Below, one piece after another: positions 9,803 through 19,010 of a stretch of DNA of 64,000 bases. A program made the position numbers and the translations under genes. The first letter of the stretch is position 1, and every line of letters begins with the position of its first letter. This DNA comes from an uncultured Planctomycetota bacterium (GTDB lineage Bacteria > Planctomycetota > Planctomycetia > Pirellulales > Thermoguttaceae): NCBI GenBank assembly GCA_900317365.1, contig ONGM01000058.1, forward strand, positions 1-64,000, in the 5' to 3' direction. The notes beneath the pieces were generated by a model that saw nothing but the letters and a program-made list of their open reading frames with translations, searched no databases and was not told the DNA's origin.

Positions 9803-11038
9803 TTAAAATACAAAGGAAATCTGTTCCAGTCTTTCCGCAAGCTCGTCCATAAGCTCGTCTTCCTTCTTTTCCGAATCCGCCATATACGTTACGGAAAAGC
9901 GCAGAAACGCGCCGGCGGCGTCCCACGGAACCGTACAAATCGACTGTTCTTCGATCAGAAAATGCCCGACTTCCTCGGCGTTCGCAAAGGTTCGTCCGTG
10001 CTTGAGTCCCTTCGGCGCCTTAACGTATAAGAAATACGTTCCGCCGGGAACTCGGCAATCGAATCCAAACCGATTCAACGTCAGAACCAGCTTTTCAAGT
10101 CTTCGCAAGTACTTTGCGCGCGAATGATCGGGAATCGAATCGTCGTCGAGCGCGAACGCGCACGCTTTCTGAATCGCTAAGAATTGTCCGCTGTCGCTAT
10201 TGTCTTTGACGTCCGCAAAAGCGTGAACGATGCGCTCGGCGCCGCAGACCCATCCGAGACGCCAGCCTATCATATTCCAGCCTTTCGACATGGAGTGGAC
10301 TTCGACGCCGACGTCCTTCGCGCCGTCGACTTCCAAGAAGCTCATCGGTCGCGAACGATAGCTGAGCATAACGTGCGTCGCGTCTTGAACGACGACCAGC
10401 TCGTGCTCTTTCGCAAATTCAACGACTTGCTCGTAGAACTCCACCGTTCCAATTTGACCGGTCGGACTATTCGGATAGTTGAGCACGAGCAATTTCGCTC
10501 GTTTGAGAATATCCTCGGGGATCGAGTTCAAATCGGGATAAAAATCTTTCTCGGGGAGAAGCGGAAGATTATAGACTTCGCCGCCGTTGTACTTCGTGTG
10601 CGTTCCGGCGACTGGATAACCAGGCGTCGTCATGATCGTAACGTCGCCGGGATTGACAAAGACGTCCGGCAACATCGCCAACGCCGGCTTCGTGCCGATG
10701 CAGTGGTTGATTTCCGAAACGGGATCGAGTTCCACGTTAAAACGACGCTTCATAAATCGCGCGACGGCTTCTTTGAACTCAATACACCCATTGTCGGCGT
10801 AACCGCGATTTTCTAGCTTACTCAACTCGTCGATCATTTTCAACCGAACGGTCGGAGCCGCCATCTCGTCGTTTTCCCCAATTCCGAAGTCGAGGAGTCG
10901 ACGCTCGGGGTGATCGGCAAGAACTTGACGTTTCGCTCGTTTGATCTTCTCGAACTTATAGATTTCCGTACTCTTGCCGTAATTAACGCCGCCAATTCGG
11001 TCGGCAAACAACTTTTGGTAATATGGATCGCTCATCAT
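9803..11038 (-). CDS. dapL: LL-diaminopimelate aminotransferase (DapL)
   Basis: A PLP-dependent class I/II aminotransferase of about 411 residues. Visible landmarks are the N-terminal LLDFGIGENDE, the substrate loop region INHCIGTKPALA, LVLNYPNSPTGQ, and the PLP lysine in SMSKGWNMIGWRLGW. These resemble DapL, which converts tetrahydrodipicolinate directly to LL-diaminopimelate for lysine and peptidoglycan synthesis and is typical of planctomycetes, chlamydiae and plants. The frame is open further upstream, but the double ATG at 11038/11035 begins the usual N-terminus (SDPYYQKLFADRIGG), preceded by a modest GGGAAA. A terminator follows. Another aspartate-type aminotransferase remains possible, because the exact substrate is hard to read from sequence. 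Confidence 0.8.
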   Translation of the reverse strand: MMSDPYYQKLFADRIGGVNYGKSTEIYKFEKIKRAKRQVLADHPERRLLDFGIGENDEMAAPTVRLKMIDELSKLENRGYADNGCIEFKEAVARFMKRRFNVELDPVSEINHCIGTKPALAMLPDVFVNPGDVTIMTTPGYPVAGTHTKYNGGEVYNLPLLPEKDFYPDLNSIPEDILKRAKLLVLNYPNSPTGQIGTVEFYEQVVEFAKEHELVVVQDATHVMLSYRSRPMSFLEVDGAKDVGVEVHSMSKGWNMIGWRLGWVCGAERIVHAFADVKDNSDSGQFLAIQKACAFALDDDSIPDHSRAKYLRRLEKLVLTLNRFGFDCRVPGGTYFLYVKAPKGLKHGRTFANAEEVGHFLIEEQSICTVPWDAAGAFLRFSVTYMADSEKKEDELMDELAERLEQISFVF

Positions 11039-11215
11039 TTTCCCGGTCGACTTTTCTACGCATAGGATAAGTCGCTCTTGAGTCGAGTGTCTAAATTTGA
11101 TCAAATTGAGCGAGTCGCGTGGGCAGCCCCGCTCAAGCTCTTAATTATAATCTTTCGTCTTCCGCGCGCGACCACCACCGGGCAAAAAACGTTGAAATCG
11201 CGGCAAGTCGACGAT

Positions 11216-12484
11216 TTACAGAACGATCGTTCCGCCGCCTAGGAGTCGATCGTCCCAATAACAAACGAGCGCTTGACCCGGCGCGACCCCGAAACACGGG
11301 GAATCGAGCCGCGCGACAACGGTCCCGTCGGCGCGCGCGCGAACCGTCGCCGACGTCGACGCGTTACGATAACGAATCTTAACTTCGCAACGAAAATCTT
11401 CGTCAAGCGGTACCGGAGCGTGCCAGTTCGCGTCGATCGCGCGAACCTCGGACGTCGAAAGTTCGGCGTAGGTTCCTAGTCGAACGTCGTGAGTCGCAGG
11501 GTCAATCCTCTGAACAAAGACGCGTTCTCCAAAGCCCATGCCAAGTCCTTTGCGCTGACCGATCGTGTACTTTTCGTACCCGGCGTGCTTTCCAATAACG
11601 GCGCCGTCGCTCGAGACAAAGTTACCCGACGTATCGTCGCTCGCGTTTGGAAATAAGTCGGGACGCGAGTCCTTATAGTCTCGTAAGAATTCCACGCGAC
11701 GCTGATCCGGCACGAAACAAACCTCCTGACTGTCGCGCCGCTCGGCGACGCAAAGCCCCTTCTCTTTCGCCAATTGTCGCACGGCGGGCTTCTCCATGTA
11801 ACCGACGGGAAAGATCAGGCTCTTCAAGACGTCTTTATTCACGTTGTAAAGAAAATACGACTGATCTTTAGGAGATTTGGAACGGAGGATAAGGGAGTCG
11901 TTTTCATTCGCGCGAATCCAGTCCGGAGCGGATTCGTAGACGACCGGATCTCGTTCGCTCAGGGACTTCAGCCATTCGGCGACGGTCGTCTTTTGAACGT
12001 AGTGTCCCGTCGCAAGGTAATCGGCGTTCCACGCGCGCGCGACGTTCCAAAGAAGCCCAAATTTGATCTTCTTATTGCAAAGCGCGCAGGGATTGGGCGT
12101 TTGAGCCTGATAATATTGCCAAACGAAATTCTCGACGATTCCCTGGAAAGGCGCGTCAATATCGAGAATATTGAGCTCGAAGCCAAGTTCGGCGCTAAGT
12201 TCGATCGCCGCCGCCGCGTCGAATGGCAACGGAAACGGCGACGCGTCCCTTTTCCGTTCAAGTTCGGTTAGCGTTTCGCTACCGTCCTTGTCGACTCTCC
12301 AGAACCGCACTCGAACTTTCTCGCGGAGCTTTCGCAAGACGTCGGTCGACTCGTCGTCGGAGAGCGTTCTCTGATAACGATGCCGCATAAAAAGCCCCGA
12401 AACGTCATATCCCTGATCGAGAAGCAACGCAGCGGACGTCCCGCTGTCCACTCCGCCCGAAGCCGCGATAACAACTTTCTTCAT
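11216..12484 (-). CDS. mnmA: tRNA-specific 2-thiouridylase MnmA
   Basis: MnmA installs the 2-thio group on U34 of Lys, Glu and Gln tRNAs. The PP-loop ATP-binding motif SGGVDS is at residues 9-14. The two catalytic cysteines are visible: C133 in NPCALCNKKIKFG and C256 in DSQEVCFVPD. The C-terminal beta-barrel includes GLGMGFGERVFVQ. The protein is 422 residues, somewhat longer than usual because a charged segment of roughly 50 residues (about 36-86) lies after the PP-loop domain start. It stands alone between dapL and the sialidase-like gene, all on the same strand. Confidence 0.93.
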   Translation of the reverse strand: MKKVVIAASGGVDSGTSAALLLDQGYDVSGLFMRHRYQRTLSDDESTDVLRKLREKVRVRFWRVDKDGSETLTELERKRDASPFPLPFDAAAAIELSAELGFELNILDIDAPFQGIVENFVWQYYQAQTPNPCALCNKKIKFGLLWNVARAWNADYLATGHYVQKTTVAEWLKSLSERDPVVYESAPDWIRANENDSLILRSKSPKDQSYFLYNVNKDVLKSLIFPVGYMEKPAVRQLAKEKGLCVAERRDSQEVCFVPDQRRVEFLRDYKDSRPDLFPNASDDTSGNFVSSDGAVIGKHAGYEKYTIGQRKGLGMGFGERVFVQRIDPATHDVRLGTYAELSTSEVRAIDANWHAPVPLDEDFRCEVKIRYRNASTSATVRARADGTVVARLDSPCFGVAPGQALVCYWDDRLLGGGTIVL

Positions 12485-12637
12485 ATTAACTTACCATTCT
12501 CATTTCAGATACCGTGAAACGCAACGTCGTCGCGCTTTCGAAACGCAAAAGACGTTGTAAGAATGACGCCGACGAAAGTGTGGGCTTAACGTGCGTCCCA
12601 AATTTCGCGCTCAAAACGCGCCGTCCGAAACGATCGT

Positions 12638-14014
12638 TTAACGTCGAAGCGGCGGCGCGTTCTCGAAAAATTCCTCGCCGATAAAACGCCCAAGGAGGTA
12701 AAACTTTTGGTCAGGATACCATAAAATCGTTTTGCCGTCCGGCGTTTGCGTAACGCTCGTATAGAAAGAGTTACCTGACGGACGATTCGTGAACTGTTGC
12801 GGTTCGCCAAACCAAATCGGTTGTTTCGCGTTCGCCTGGTACGTTCCGGCGATTAGATAGAGGGGTCCGCGATTCTGCCAAGGGTTCGAATCGTTGAAAT
12901 CAAACGCGTTATGAATGAACGCAAAATAGAATCCGCTTCCGGCGGTCTCGCCTTTCCAATCGTAAATTGGACACGGCGAGAGCGGGTGAGCGAACGGCTC
13001 GCCGCCGTCGCGATTCAGCAGAATCTCCGGACGACTCCACGTTTCCCCTTGATCAGAACTAACGCTCCAGCAAACGCGACCAATTCCCGTTCGCAAGAGA
13101 GTAAAGAGTCGACCGTCAGGCAGTTTAACGATCGACGGCTCCTCGCAATAGGCGCCGACGGAAAGGACGTTGTCGTTCGACATGAACCATTTAACGACGA
13201 GATCCTTAGGCTCGACGTCGTCGTCGATATTTTCGAATCTCATGAACTCGACGACCGTTCGGTATTTGTTATGCAGTTGCGGCGGCGCGTACCGCGTCAT
13301 TCCGACCAAGTATTTTCCATTTTCGCCGAGCCGCGTTGGACGTTGCCACACGACCCACTCCGGCGGAATGCTTGCGTCCGGGGAATCGTTTTTCGTGCGC
13401 GGCTGAAAGATCAACTGCGGCTCCGACCAGGTCTCGCCTTGATCGTCGCTGTACGTTCCCATCATCAGACCGGTATGCTGACGGTTCGTCGAAACCTTGC
13501 CGTCTTGATATTGGTTGTAAATGACGTAGATTCGACCCGACTTCGAGACCATCGGGAATCCCCAACTTGCGATCGGGACGTCGTCTTTAAAGTTTTTCGG
13601 ACCGACTAAAACGCGCGGCGAACTCCACGTCTTGCCGCCGTCGACGCTTTTCAAGAATGCGACGTGCTGGTCGAGCGACCCTTCGCAAGTCGCTTGACAG
13701 ACCGTAGCAAAATATGTTCCGTCAATTCCGGTAAAGACTTGGAAATGATCGTTGTAACAATCTCCCAACGCGTCGACGTCCACTTTCGGAACGTACGCGA
13801 TAAAATCTGGATGAGTCGTGAGCGCGTCTTCCGCGAAGGTCGGGCGTTGTTTCAATCGGCGCTCCAGGGTAGCCTGGATTCGCGCTTCATATTCTTGCCG
13901 CCAAACCTGCCGATCGGAACTCTGTTGCGCGCTTGCGGGAACGACGAGCGGCGCGCCGACGCTCGCGCAGACTCCGACAATCGCAATAAACGTTCGATAA
14001 AGTGAGGAAATCAA
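12638..14014 (-). CDS. secreted BNR-repeat / sialidase-like protein
   Basis: The mature protein has at least three Asp-box motifs (SVDGGKTWSSP, SDDQGETWSEP, SSDQGETWSRP), the mark of six-bladed sialidase-fold proteins. Such proteins cleave sialic acids or bind other glycans. An unusual TTG start at 14014 is favoured: it follows AAAGGAG by nine bases, gives a clean signal peptide (ISSLYRTFIAIVGVCASVGA, cleavage near PASA/QQ), and avoids overlap with the upstream gene, whose stop is at 14055. With that start the protein is 458 residues. I see no clear full set of sialidase catalytic residues, so the hydrolase activity is uncertain. Export to the periplasm or surface is likely. Confidence 0.8.
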   Translation of the reverse strand: MISSLYRTFIAIVGVCASVGAPLVVPASAQQSSDRQVWRQEYEARIQATLERRLKQRPTFAEDALTTHPDFIAYVPKVDVDALGDCYNDHFQVFTGIDGTYFATVCQATCEGSLDQHVAFLKSVDGGKTWSSPRVLVGPKNFKDDVPIASWGFPMVSKSGRIYVIYNQYQDGKVSTNRQHTGLMMGTYSDDQGETWSEPQLIFQPRTKNDSPDASIPPEWVVWQRPTRLGENGKYLVGMTRYAPPQLHNKYRTVVEFMRFENIDDDVEPKDLVVKWFMSNDNVLSVGAYCEEPSIVKLPDGRLFTLLRTGIGRVCWSVSSDQGETWSRPEILLNRDGGEPFAHPLSPCPIYDWKGETAGSGFYFAFIHNAFDFNDSNPWQNRGPLYLIAGTYQANAKQPIWFGEPQQFTNRPSGNSFYTSVTQTPDGKTILWYPDQKFYLLGRFIGEEFFENAPPLRR

Positions 14015-14023
14015 CTCGGTTCG

Positions 14024-14030
14024 CTCCTTT
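14024..14030 (-). promoter_or_regulatory. ribosome-binding site that sets the TTG start at 14014
   Basis: The minus strand reads AAAGGAG here, nine bases before the TTG at 14014. No ATG follows at a sensible distance, and the sequence after TTG encodes a signal peptide. Confidence 0.7.
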
Positions 14031-14054
14031 GCGCCAACTCGTCTAACGTACGTC

Positions 14055-17000
14055 TCAAAGTTCAAAGGAATCGGGGACGTCAAGATCGTTGAACTGAGTC
14101 CAAAGCGCTTCCAACGGTATTCGTTCAACGGCAAATGGAATCCGCTCCCAAATTTGCTCTTTCGATTCGCGGAATCGGAAATCCTCTTTACTGTCGACGT
14201 CCATAAGCCACACTTCTTCTTGAAGTTCGTTGAGCCAATCGGGAATCTCGAAGCCCTTGCATTGCGGCTGTTTGGCAAACTTATCGATCATCGCTTCAAG
14301 CTCGTGGAAAACGCTATTGTCTTCCCCTTGTTCGCGAACCGCCGAAATGGCGTCGAAAACAAGTCCGCACATCTGCGCGACTTCCAACGGTCTGATAAAA
14401 CGTTCGTCGAGCCGTCCTTGAATGGACAACATCCAGACGCCGTATTTTTCACATAGATTGTCGTATCGCTTTTTCAAGTCGTCGGCGACGGACTGTGTCA
14501 ATTTGGTAACGCGTTGTATCCATCGACCTGCGGATTCAACGCGACCTGCGCGAGTGAGCGCGTCGTGCGACCAATAAACCGGCTTCAAATTCCACGACGT
14601 TCTCTCGTACTTGATGAGCAGTCGTAAGAAGTCGATGAAAATATACAAATTGGAACCGTTGTCGGAAAGCGCTGTCGTCGAGTTAAAATCGACGTACTCG
14701 GAATAGTTCTCCGCAACGCATTCGAGGACGACCTCAAGTAGCATCGCAGCAGCGTCAAAGCCGCACTTCTTGTTGACAATGTCGTTGACGAGCAATTCGC
14801 CGCTTTCCAACTCTTCGTCGTTCCGCTTCATTTCAATCAAAGTCGTAAGGAAGTTTGCCGTCCCTTGGTGAAGGATCGCGCGCAAACTACGAAACGATAA
14901 GAATTGCTGAGTGAAAAGATCGGCGCCGTAGACCTTAATAAACTCCCTTAATTGATTCCACGCGTTGTTGACCTCGATCGATTCCACCGTCGAAATTCTG
15001 ATCTTGGAACTGTGTTTTCCCCAAGAGAGAAGAACGACCTCGACGGCGGTTCTCATCAGATCGACGAGCGAATTATGGCGTTCGGACGGCTCTTCGTTCC
15101 AGATTTCGGAAGACTCCGCAAGCGAATCCGTAATAGCGCGCAACGTCGTTTCGACAAGCCGATCGTATTCGGTAATCGAGCCGGGCGCCGAGAGCGTGAT
15201 TTGTTCCATAACTCTGGCGCATTCAACGAGTTGAAACGTTTCCTTATAAAGACCGAGTTTGGGAACAAGGTCCAGAAAGCGCGCCACAAGTTGCTGCAAA
15301 CGCCGCGCTTCCACAATCGCGCGCGCGTCGCCGCCTCGCGCCGTCGGAATGTAAAGCAACGTCTCTTTTTTAAGCTCCGCGATCAGACCGGGCCACAAGG
15401 AGCGAACGCGAATCGCGTCTCGACGGAAAATTGCGCTCATCGTCTGAAGCGCGGTCGTCTTCCATTTCTTCTCGTAGGACTCCGCGTTCTCGACTCGCAA
15501 AATCGCCTTTAAAATAAGGATCGTATCGTCAAGATCGACGATCGCGCTCACGGTTGCGTCGAGGAGAATCTCTTTAGCGCCGCGCAATTGATCGTAATCG
15601 ACCAAAGACTCCGACGTGCCCGACGACTTCGGAACGACGTATCTCGACGTTTTGTCAAGGAGTTCAAACATTTCGTTCTGAACTTTAATCGCCTGGTTAA
15701 GCCATCCGCCGACAATTTCGCGAACATCGGAACTCCGCTTCTCGTCCATGCGACTGTTGTAATTGACAAGAGGCGACTTCAGCGCGGCAAATTTCCAGAG
15801 TTTTGCGACGGTCGTCAGAAAGCCCAAACGCCCGGTAATGCGATCCGTTTCCGTCGCGAATTCGCGTTGCTCTCCTTCGAGATCGCGTCTTGCGTCGCGA
15901 CGTCCTTCCCCGCCGGACGCGGTTGAGCCGTCCGTACCGTCGTCCGCGCTGTCGTGATACGACACGCCTTCATACGCGGCGCTGAACGTAGGATCGCCAC
16001 CGGTTATCGTCGATTCCTCGTCCGGCAAATCGTCAAAGTCGTCGTCCTCGGCGGAAGATTCGTCGTCCGAATCGTCGTCGTTGAGTTCGGAACTAAAATT
16101 CGGAATATAAACGCTCGACTCGCTTTTCGGTTCACCGCCGAGTTTGTCGAGCATTTTCCGCACCGTTTCCTGTTGAGGATCGGAGTCGCTCAAGCCAAGC
16201 TCTTTAAGCATGGCGTTCCAAAGTTCCTGAGACTTTTCGTCCGGCGAAGAATTTTCCAACCGACGTCTGATGGCTTTGTCTAAATCGGCGCGCTGACGCG
16301 ACTTCGTCTTTTCGGCGTCGAGTCTGAAATTGTATTCCTGAAGCTTTGCCGAACGAACGTTAACCGCGCCGATGAATATCTCCAAAAAGACTTCAAAGGT
16401 AATAAACCCGGGAAAAGACTTGCGGTTCTCGTTATAGAACGTTTCTAACGCTTTAACGCTCGGAAGATTATCCGCGTCAAAGACGCGCGCGGCGTCGCGC
16501 AACGACGCGTTCACTAAATACCGAACGGAACCGTCGGCGTTCTTTTTCTGTTTCGTGGCGAGAATGAGCCGACGCGAAAATTCAGCAAGCAACGGGTTGT
16601 TCGTGTTAAAAACGATCTTTTTTCGGAACTTCTCCGGGGACAATTCCAAAGTCGGAACTTTCCAATAGTCCCCTGCGTTCGCTTCAATTCCCGCGATAAA
16701 GCGAGTCGTTCGATCCCATCGTTCTTCGTATTCTTCGAAAGTCCAAACCTTTTCAGGGCTGACCAAGACCCTTTTTCGCGACGGGCTTTTCGGCGTTTTT
16801 GAAGCGGGATTCCAAAAATCGCTGAGCCACCAATACGCGAGCGAGTTGAAGGAATACTCGTCTTCCACGAGAGGCGTCTTTACCGAATGATCGGAGAGAT
16901 CGAGCCAGTAGTACAAGAGGGAAGCGCATGAGATAAAGTCCCCGCGATCGAGCAACGCGCTTCCTAAGGACGCGAACGCTTTGGGCGAATGGAAGTTTTC

Positions 17001-18707
17001 GACGTATTGGCTCCAAAACTTGATATTGCCGACGGCGGCGCCGTTGCGATACCACGCCGCGAGCGCGGTCGAGACGCGACTGGACGACTCCCAGGCTTCT
17101 TGTCCGGAGAACCCCTCGACCGAGTCGATTTCGCAACTTCCAAACTGATCCCACCAACTTGCGAGATCGCTCATTTGATCGAGCAAATCAAAGCGCAATT
17201 CGTCGCGCCCAGTCGCGGCGGCTTCTTTTTGCAAACGACTGTACAGATCGAAAAGATCGTTGAGCAGATCGATCATCCCGTCGATTCGGTGATCGTGAGC
17301 GCTGTAATCGGTCGGCGGAAAGAGACTGTACTCGGCGTCAAACGCCAAAATCGACCAGAGGTCCGGAAACGCGCCGCAATCGATTCCGCGTCGCAAGAGT
17401 TTCTCGATCTCCGGCAAGAGCGCCGCCGCTTCGTCGAGCTTACCTTGATCCGTCAAAAGGTGCGCTCTCGTCAGTTCGCAATCGATCTTAGAAAGAAAAC
17501 GAGAAGCGACCGTCTCGATGATTTCCGCCTGACGTCGCGACGCGTCAAAGTATCCCATCCGCGCGTAAACGCGAGCAAGATTGAAGCGTTGCATTTGATC
17601 CGCGCGCGTTAGCGCAAGCTTACGATTCAAAAACTGTCGCGACTTCGCGAACGGCTGGTGCAGACTCTTCTCTTCTTGCTCCAGTTGCGCGCGAAAACTC
17701 GTTGGCGCAATCCGTAGCAAGCGATCGTAAAACGCGTCGCGATACACGGCGATTTTGTCCGCAAGGGAACTAACTTGAGTCGACGCGTCAAACTGCTGAA
17801 AACGCCCGCCGCACGCGCCGGAACCCATCAGCATCGTGCCGGCAAGAACCGCCGCCGCTTCATATACGTATCTCTCCTGAAGCGCCGAATCGTCCCCGGC
17901 TTCTTCGATACGCGATACGATCGCGTCCAAAACCGTGCGATGAATAATAAAACGTCGAAAATATCCGTCGTTGTCGACGCTACGGTCGTCCCAATAGCCA
18001 AAGCTATAGTTTAAACGCCGATTCACCGGATGATCGAAATCGTAAGGACGAGGATCGACGGCAAGCTCGCGCAACTTGCTCATATCAAAGGATGCGTCGA
18101 AGAGTATGTCGTAATCCGTAACGCCAATGATTTCCAACGTTTTTTCAATCACCTTGCGATACGGACCGACGGCGACGCCCGCCCCTTCGTAATAGAGGGA
18201 AAGCGGCGCGATCCACTCGTGAAGGTTAGGCTCGTGTTTTTCCCCGCCTTCCAAGACGGGAATCGGTCGATACCCGAGATAGTCGCTAACGGCTTCGACC
18301 ACTTTCGCGGTCGGGCGCTCGGTCGACTCGTAGAGCAACGCCGCGCGAGAGACGCGCGCGAGAAAATACGCGTTGAAAAGGTAAGCGTCATCGATCTTGA
18401 AGAGCGTGTCTTGATGAAACTCGCGGTACTCTTTCAACGAATCTCTGACGATCGTCAAGACGCGCTTCGCACGCTCGGAATCCTGAAACGCCGGTTCGAC
18501 GGCGGACAATTCCCGGATCCGTTCGTCGACCGCGTCGAGAACGTCGCGCCAGATCTCGACGGATCCGCGCGCTTCGAAAGACTCGTAAAGTTCGTTCCAT
18601 TTACGCATGACGTTTGGATCGAGTTCTTCCGTTCCCGTCGCAAAATTAAAAAAGCCGATCAAATCGCGCGTTAATTGCTTTTCTTTTTCCGAAAGATCGT
18701 ATTTCAT
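14055..18707 (-). CDS. giant 1550-residue orphan protein, likely cytosolic and helical
   Basis: I do not recognise this protein. It has no signal peptide and no membrane helix. Most of it looks alpha-helical and repeat-like, with stretches such as NLARVYARMGYFDASRRQAE and LTRAHLLTDQGKLDEAAALL that resemble TPR helices (about residues 375-430). A strongly acidic low-complexity linker (DDDSDDESSAEDDDFDD) sits near residues 870-945, splitting the protein into two helical lobes. No ATPase, nuclease or kinase motif was seen. A scaffold role is possible but is inference. It is followed after 40 bp by the secreted sialidase-like gene. The ATG at 18707 has no obvious Shine-Dalgarno sequence, but a promoter lies about 80 bases upstream. 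Confidence 0.85.
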   Translation of the reverse strand: MKYDLSEKEKQLTRDLIGFFNFATGTEELDPNVMRKWNELYESFEARGSVEIWRDVLDAVDERIRELSAVEPAFQDSERAKRVLTIVRDSLKEYREFHQDTLFKIDDAYLFNAYFLARVSRAALLYESTERPTAKVVEAVSDYLGYRPIPVLEGGEKHEPNLHEWIAPLSLYYEGAGVAVGPYRKVIEKTLEIIGVTDYDILFDASFDMSKLRELAVDPRPYDFDHPVNRRLNYSFGYWDDRSVDNDGYFRRFIIHRTVLDAIVSRIEEAGDDSALQERYVYEAAAVLAGTMLMGSGACGGRFQQFDASTQVSSLADKIAVYRDAFYDRLLRIAPTSFRAQLEQEEKSLHQPFAKSRQFLNRKLALTRADQMQRFNLARVYARMGYFDASRRQAEIIETVASRFLSKIDCELTRAHLLTDQGKLDEAAALLPEIEKLLRRGIDCGAFPDLWSILAFDAEYSLFPPTDYSAHDHRIDGMIDLLNDLFDLYSRLQKEAAATGRDELRFDLLDQMSDLASWWDQFGSCEIDSVEGFSGQEAWESSSRVSTALAAWYRNGAAVGNIKFWSQYVENFHSPKAFASLGSALLDRGDFISCASLLYYWLDLSDHSVKTPLVEDEYSFNSLAYWWLSDFWNPASKTPKSPSRKRVLVSPEKVWTFEEYEERWDRTTRFIAGIEANAGDYWKVPTLELSPEKFRKKIVFNTNNPLLAEFSRRLILATKQKKNADGSVRYLVNASLRDAARVFDADNLPSVKALETFYNENRKSFPGFITFEVFLEIFIGAVNVRSAKLQEYNFRLDAEKTKSRQRADLDKAIRRRLENSSPDEKSQELWNAMLKELGLSDSDPQQETVRKMLDKLGGEPKSESSVYIPNFSSELNDDDSDDESSAEDDDFDDLPDEESTITGGDPTFSAAYEGVSYHDSADDGTDGSTASGGEGRRDARRDLEGEQREFATETDRITGRLGFLTTVAKLWKFAALKSPLVNYNSRMDEKRSSDVREIVGGWLNQAIKVQNEMFELLDKTSRYVVPKSSGTSESLVDYDQLRGAKEILLDATVSAIVDLDDTILILKAILRVENAESYEKKWKTTALQTMSAIFRRDAIRVRSLWPGLIAELKKETLLYIPTARGGDARAIVEARRLQQLVARFLDLVPKLGLYKETFQLVECARVMEQITLSAPGSITEYDRLVETTLRAITDSLAESSEIWNEEPSERHNSLVDLMRTAVEVVLLSWGKHSSKIRISTVESIEVNNAWNQLREFIKVYGADLFTQQFLSFRSLRAILHQGTANFLTTLIEMKRNDEELESGELLVNDIVNKKCGFDAAAMLLEVVLECVAENYSEYVDFNSTTALSDNGSNLYIFIDFLRLLIKYERTSWNLKPVYWSHDALTRAGRVESAGRWIQRVTKLTQSVADDLKKRYDNLCEKYGVWMLSIQGRLDERFIRPLEVAQMCGLVFDAISAVREQGEDNSVFHELEAMIDKFAKQPQCKGFEIPDWLNELQEEVWLMDVDSKEDFRFRESKEQIWERIPFAVERIPLEALWTQFNDLDVPDSFEL

Positions 18708-18789
18708 TATGCAAACCCGTCAAACTAAATCTACGTCCGCCGATGGAAACGTCAACGCGCAGACCAGGCTGACATACTCCCGCTGCGTT

Positions 18790-18819
18790 ATTATCGTTCG
18801 CTCTCAATTTACGCGTCAA
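18790..18819 (-). promoter_or_regulatory. promoter of the 1550-residue orphan gene
   Basis: On the minus strand TTGACG (18814-18819) and GATAAT (18790-18795) are 18 bp apart, giving a leader of about 77 nt before the ATG at 18707. Confidence 0.55.
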
Positions 18820-18880
18820 CTGAGTTTTAACCAGGGGGGGGCATAAAATCCGTTACAAGCGTTGCGCGTCGTCCATAGAC

Positions 18881-18909
18881 TTGCGAAGCGCTCTCGTTTT
18901 CACTAGAAT
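18881..18909 (+). promoter_or_regulatory. promoter of the Gfo/Idh/MocA gene
   Basis: TTGCGA (18881-18886) and TAGAAT (18904-18909) are separated by exactly 17 bp, about 100 bases upstream of the ATG at 19011. Together with the minus-strand promoter at 18790-18819 it makes this 303-bp gap a divergent control region. A run of eight G lies at 18833-18840; nothing else was seen. Confidence 0.6.
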
Positions 18910-19010
18910 TAAGGTCGTCAACTATGCGCGCGGCGTCCCCGACGCGGCAAAAGATCGAGGTATCGCGCGTCCCACCGCTTAGCGGCTAACTTTAACCCCA
19001 GTCAACTAAG

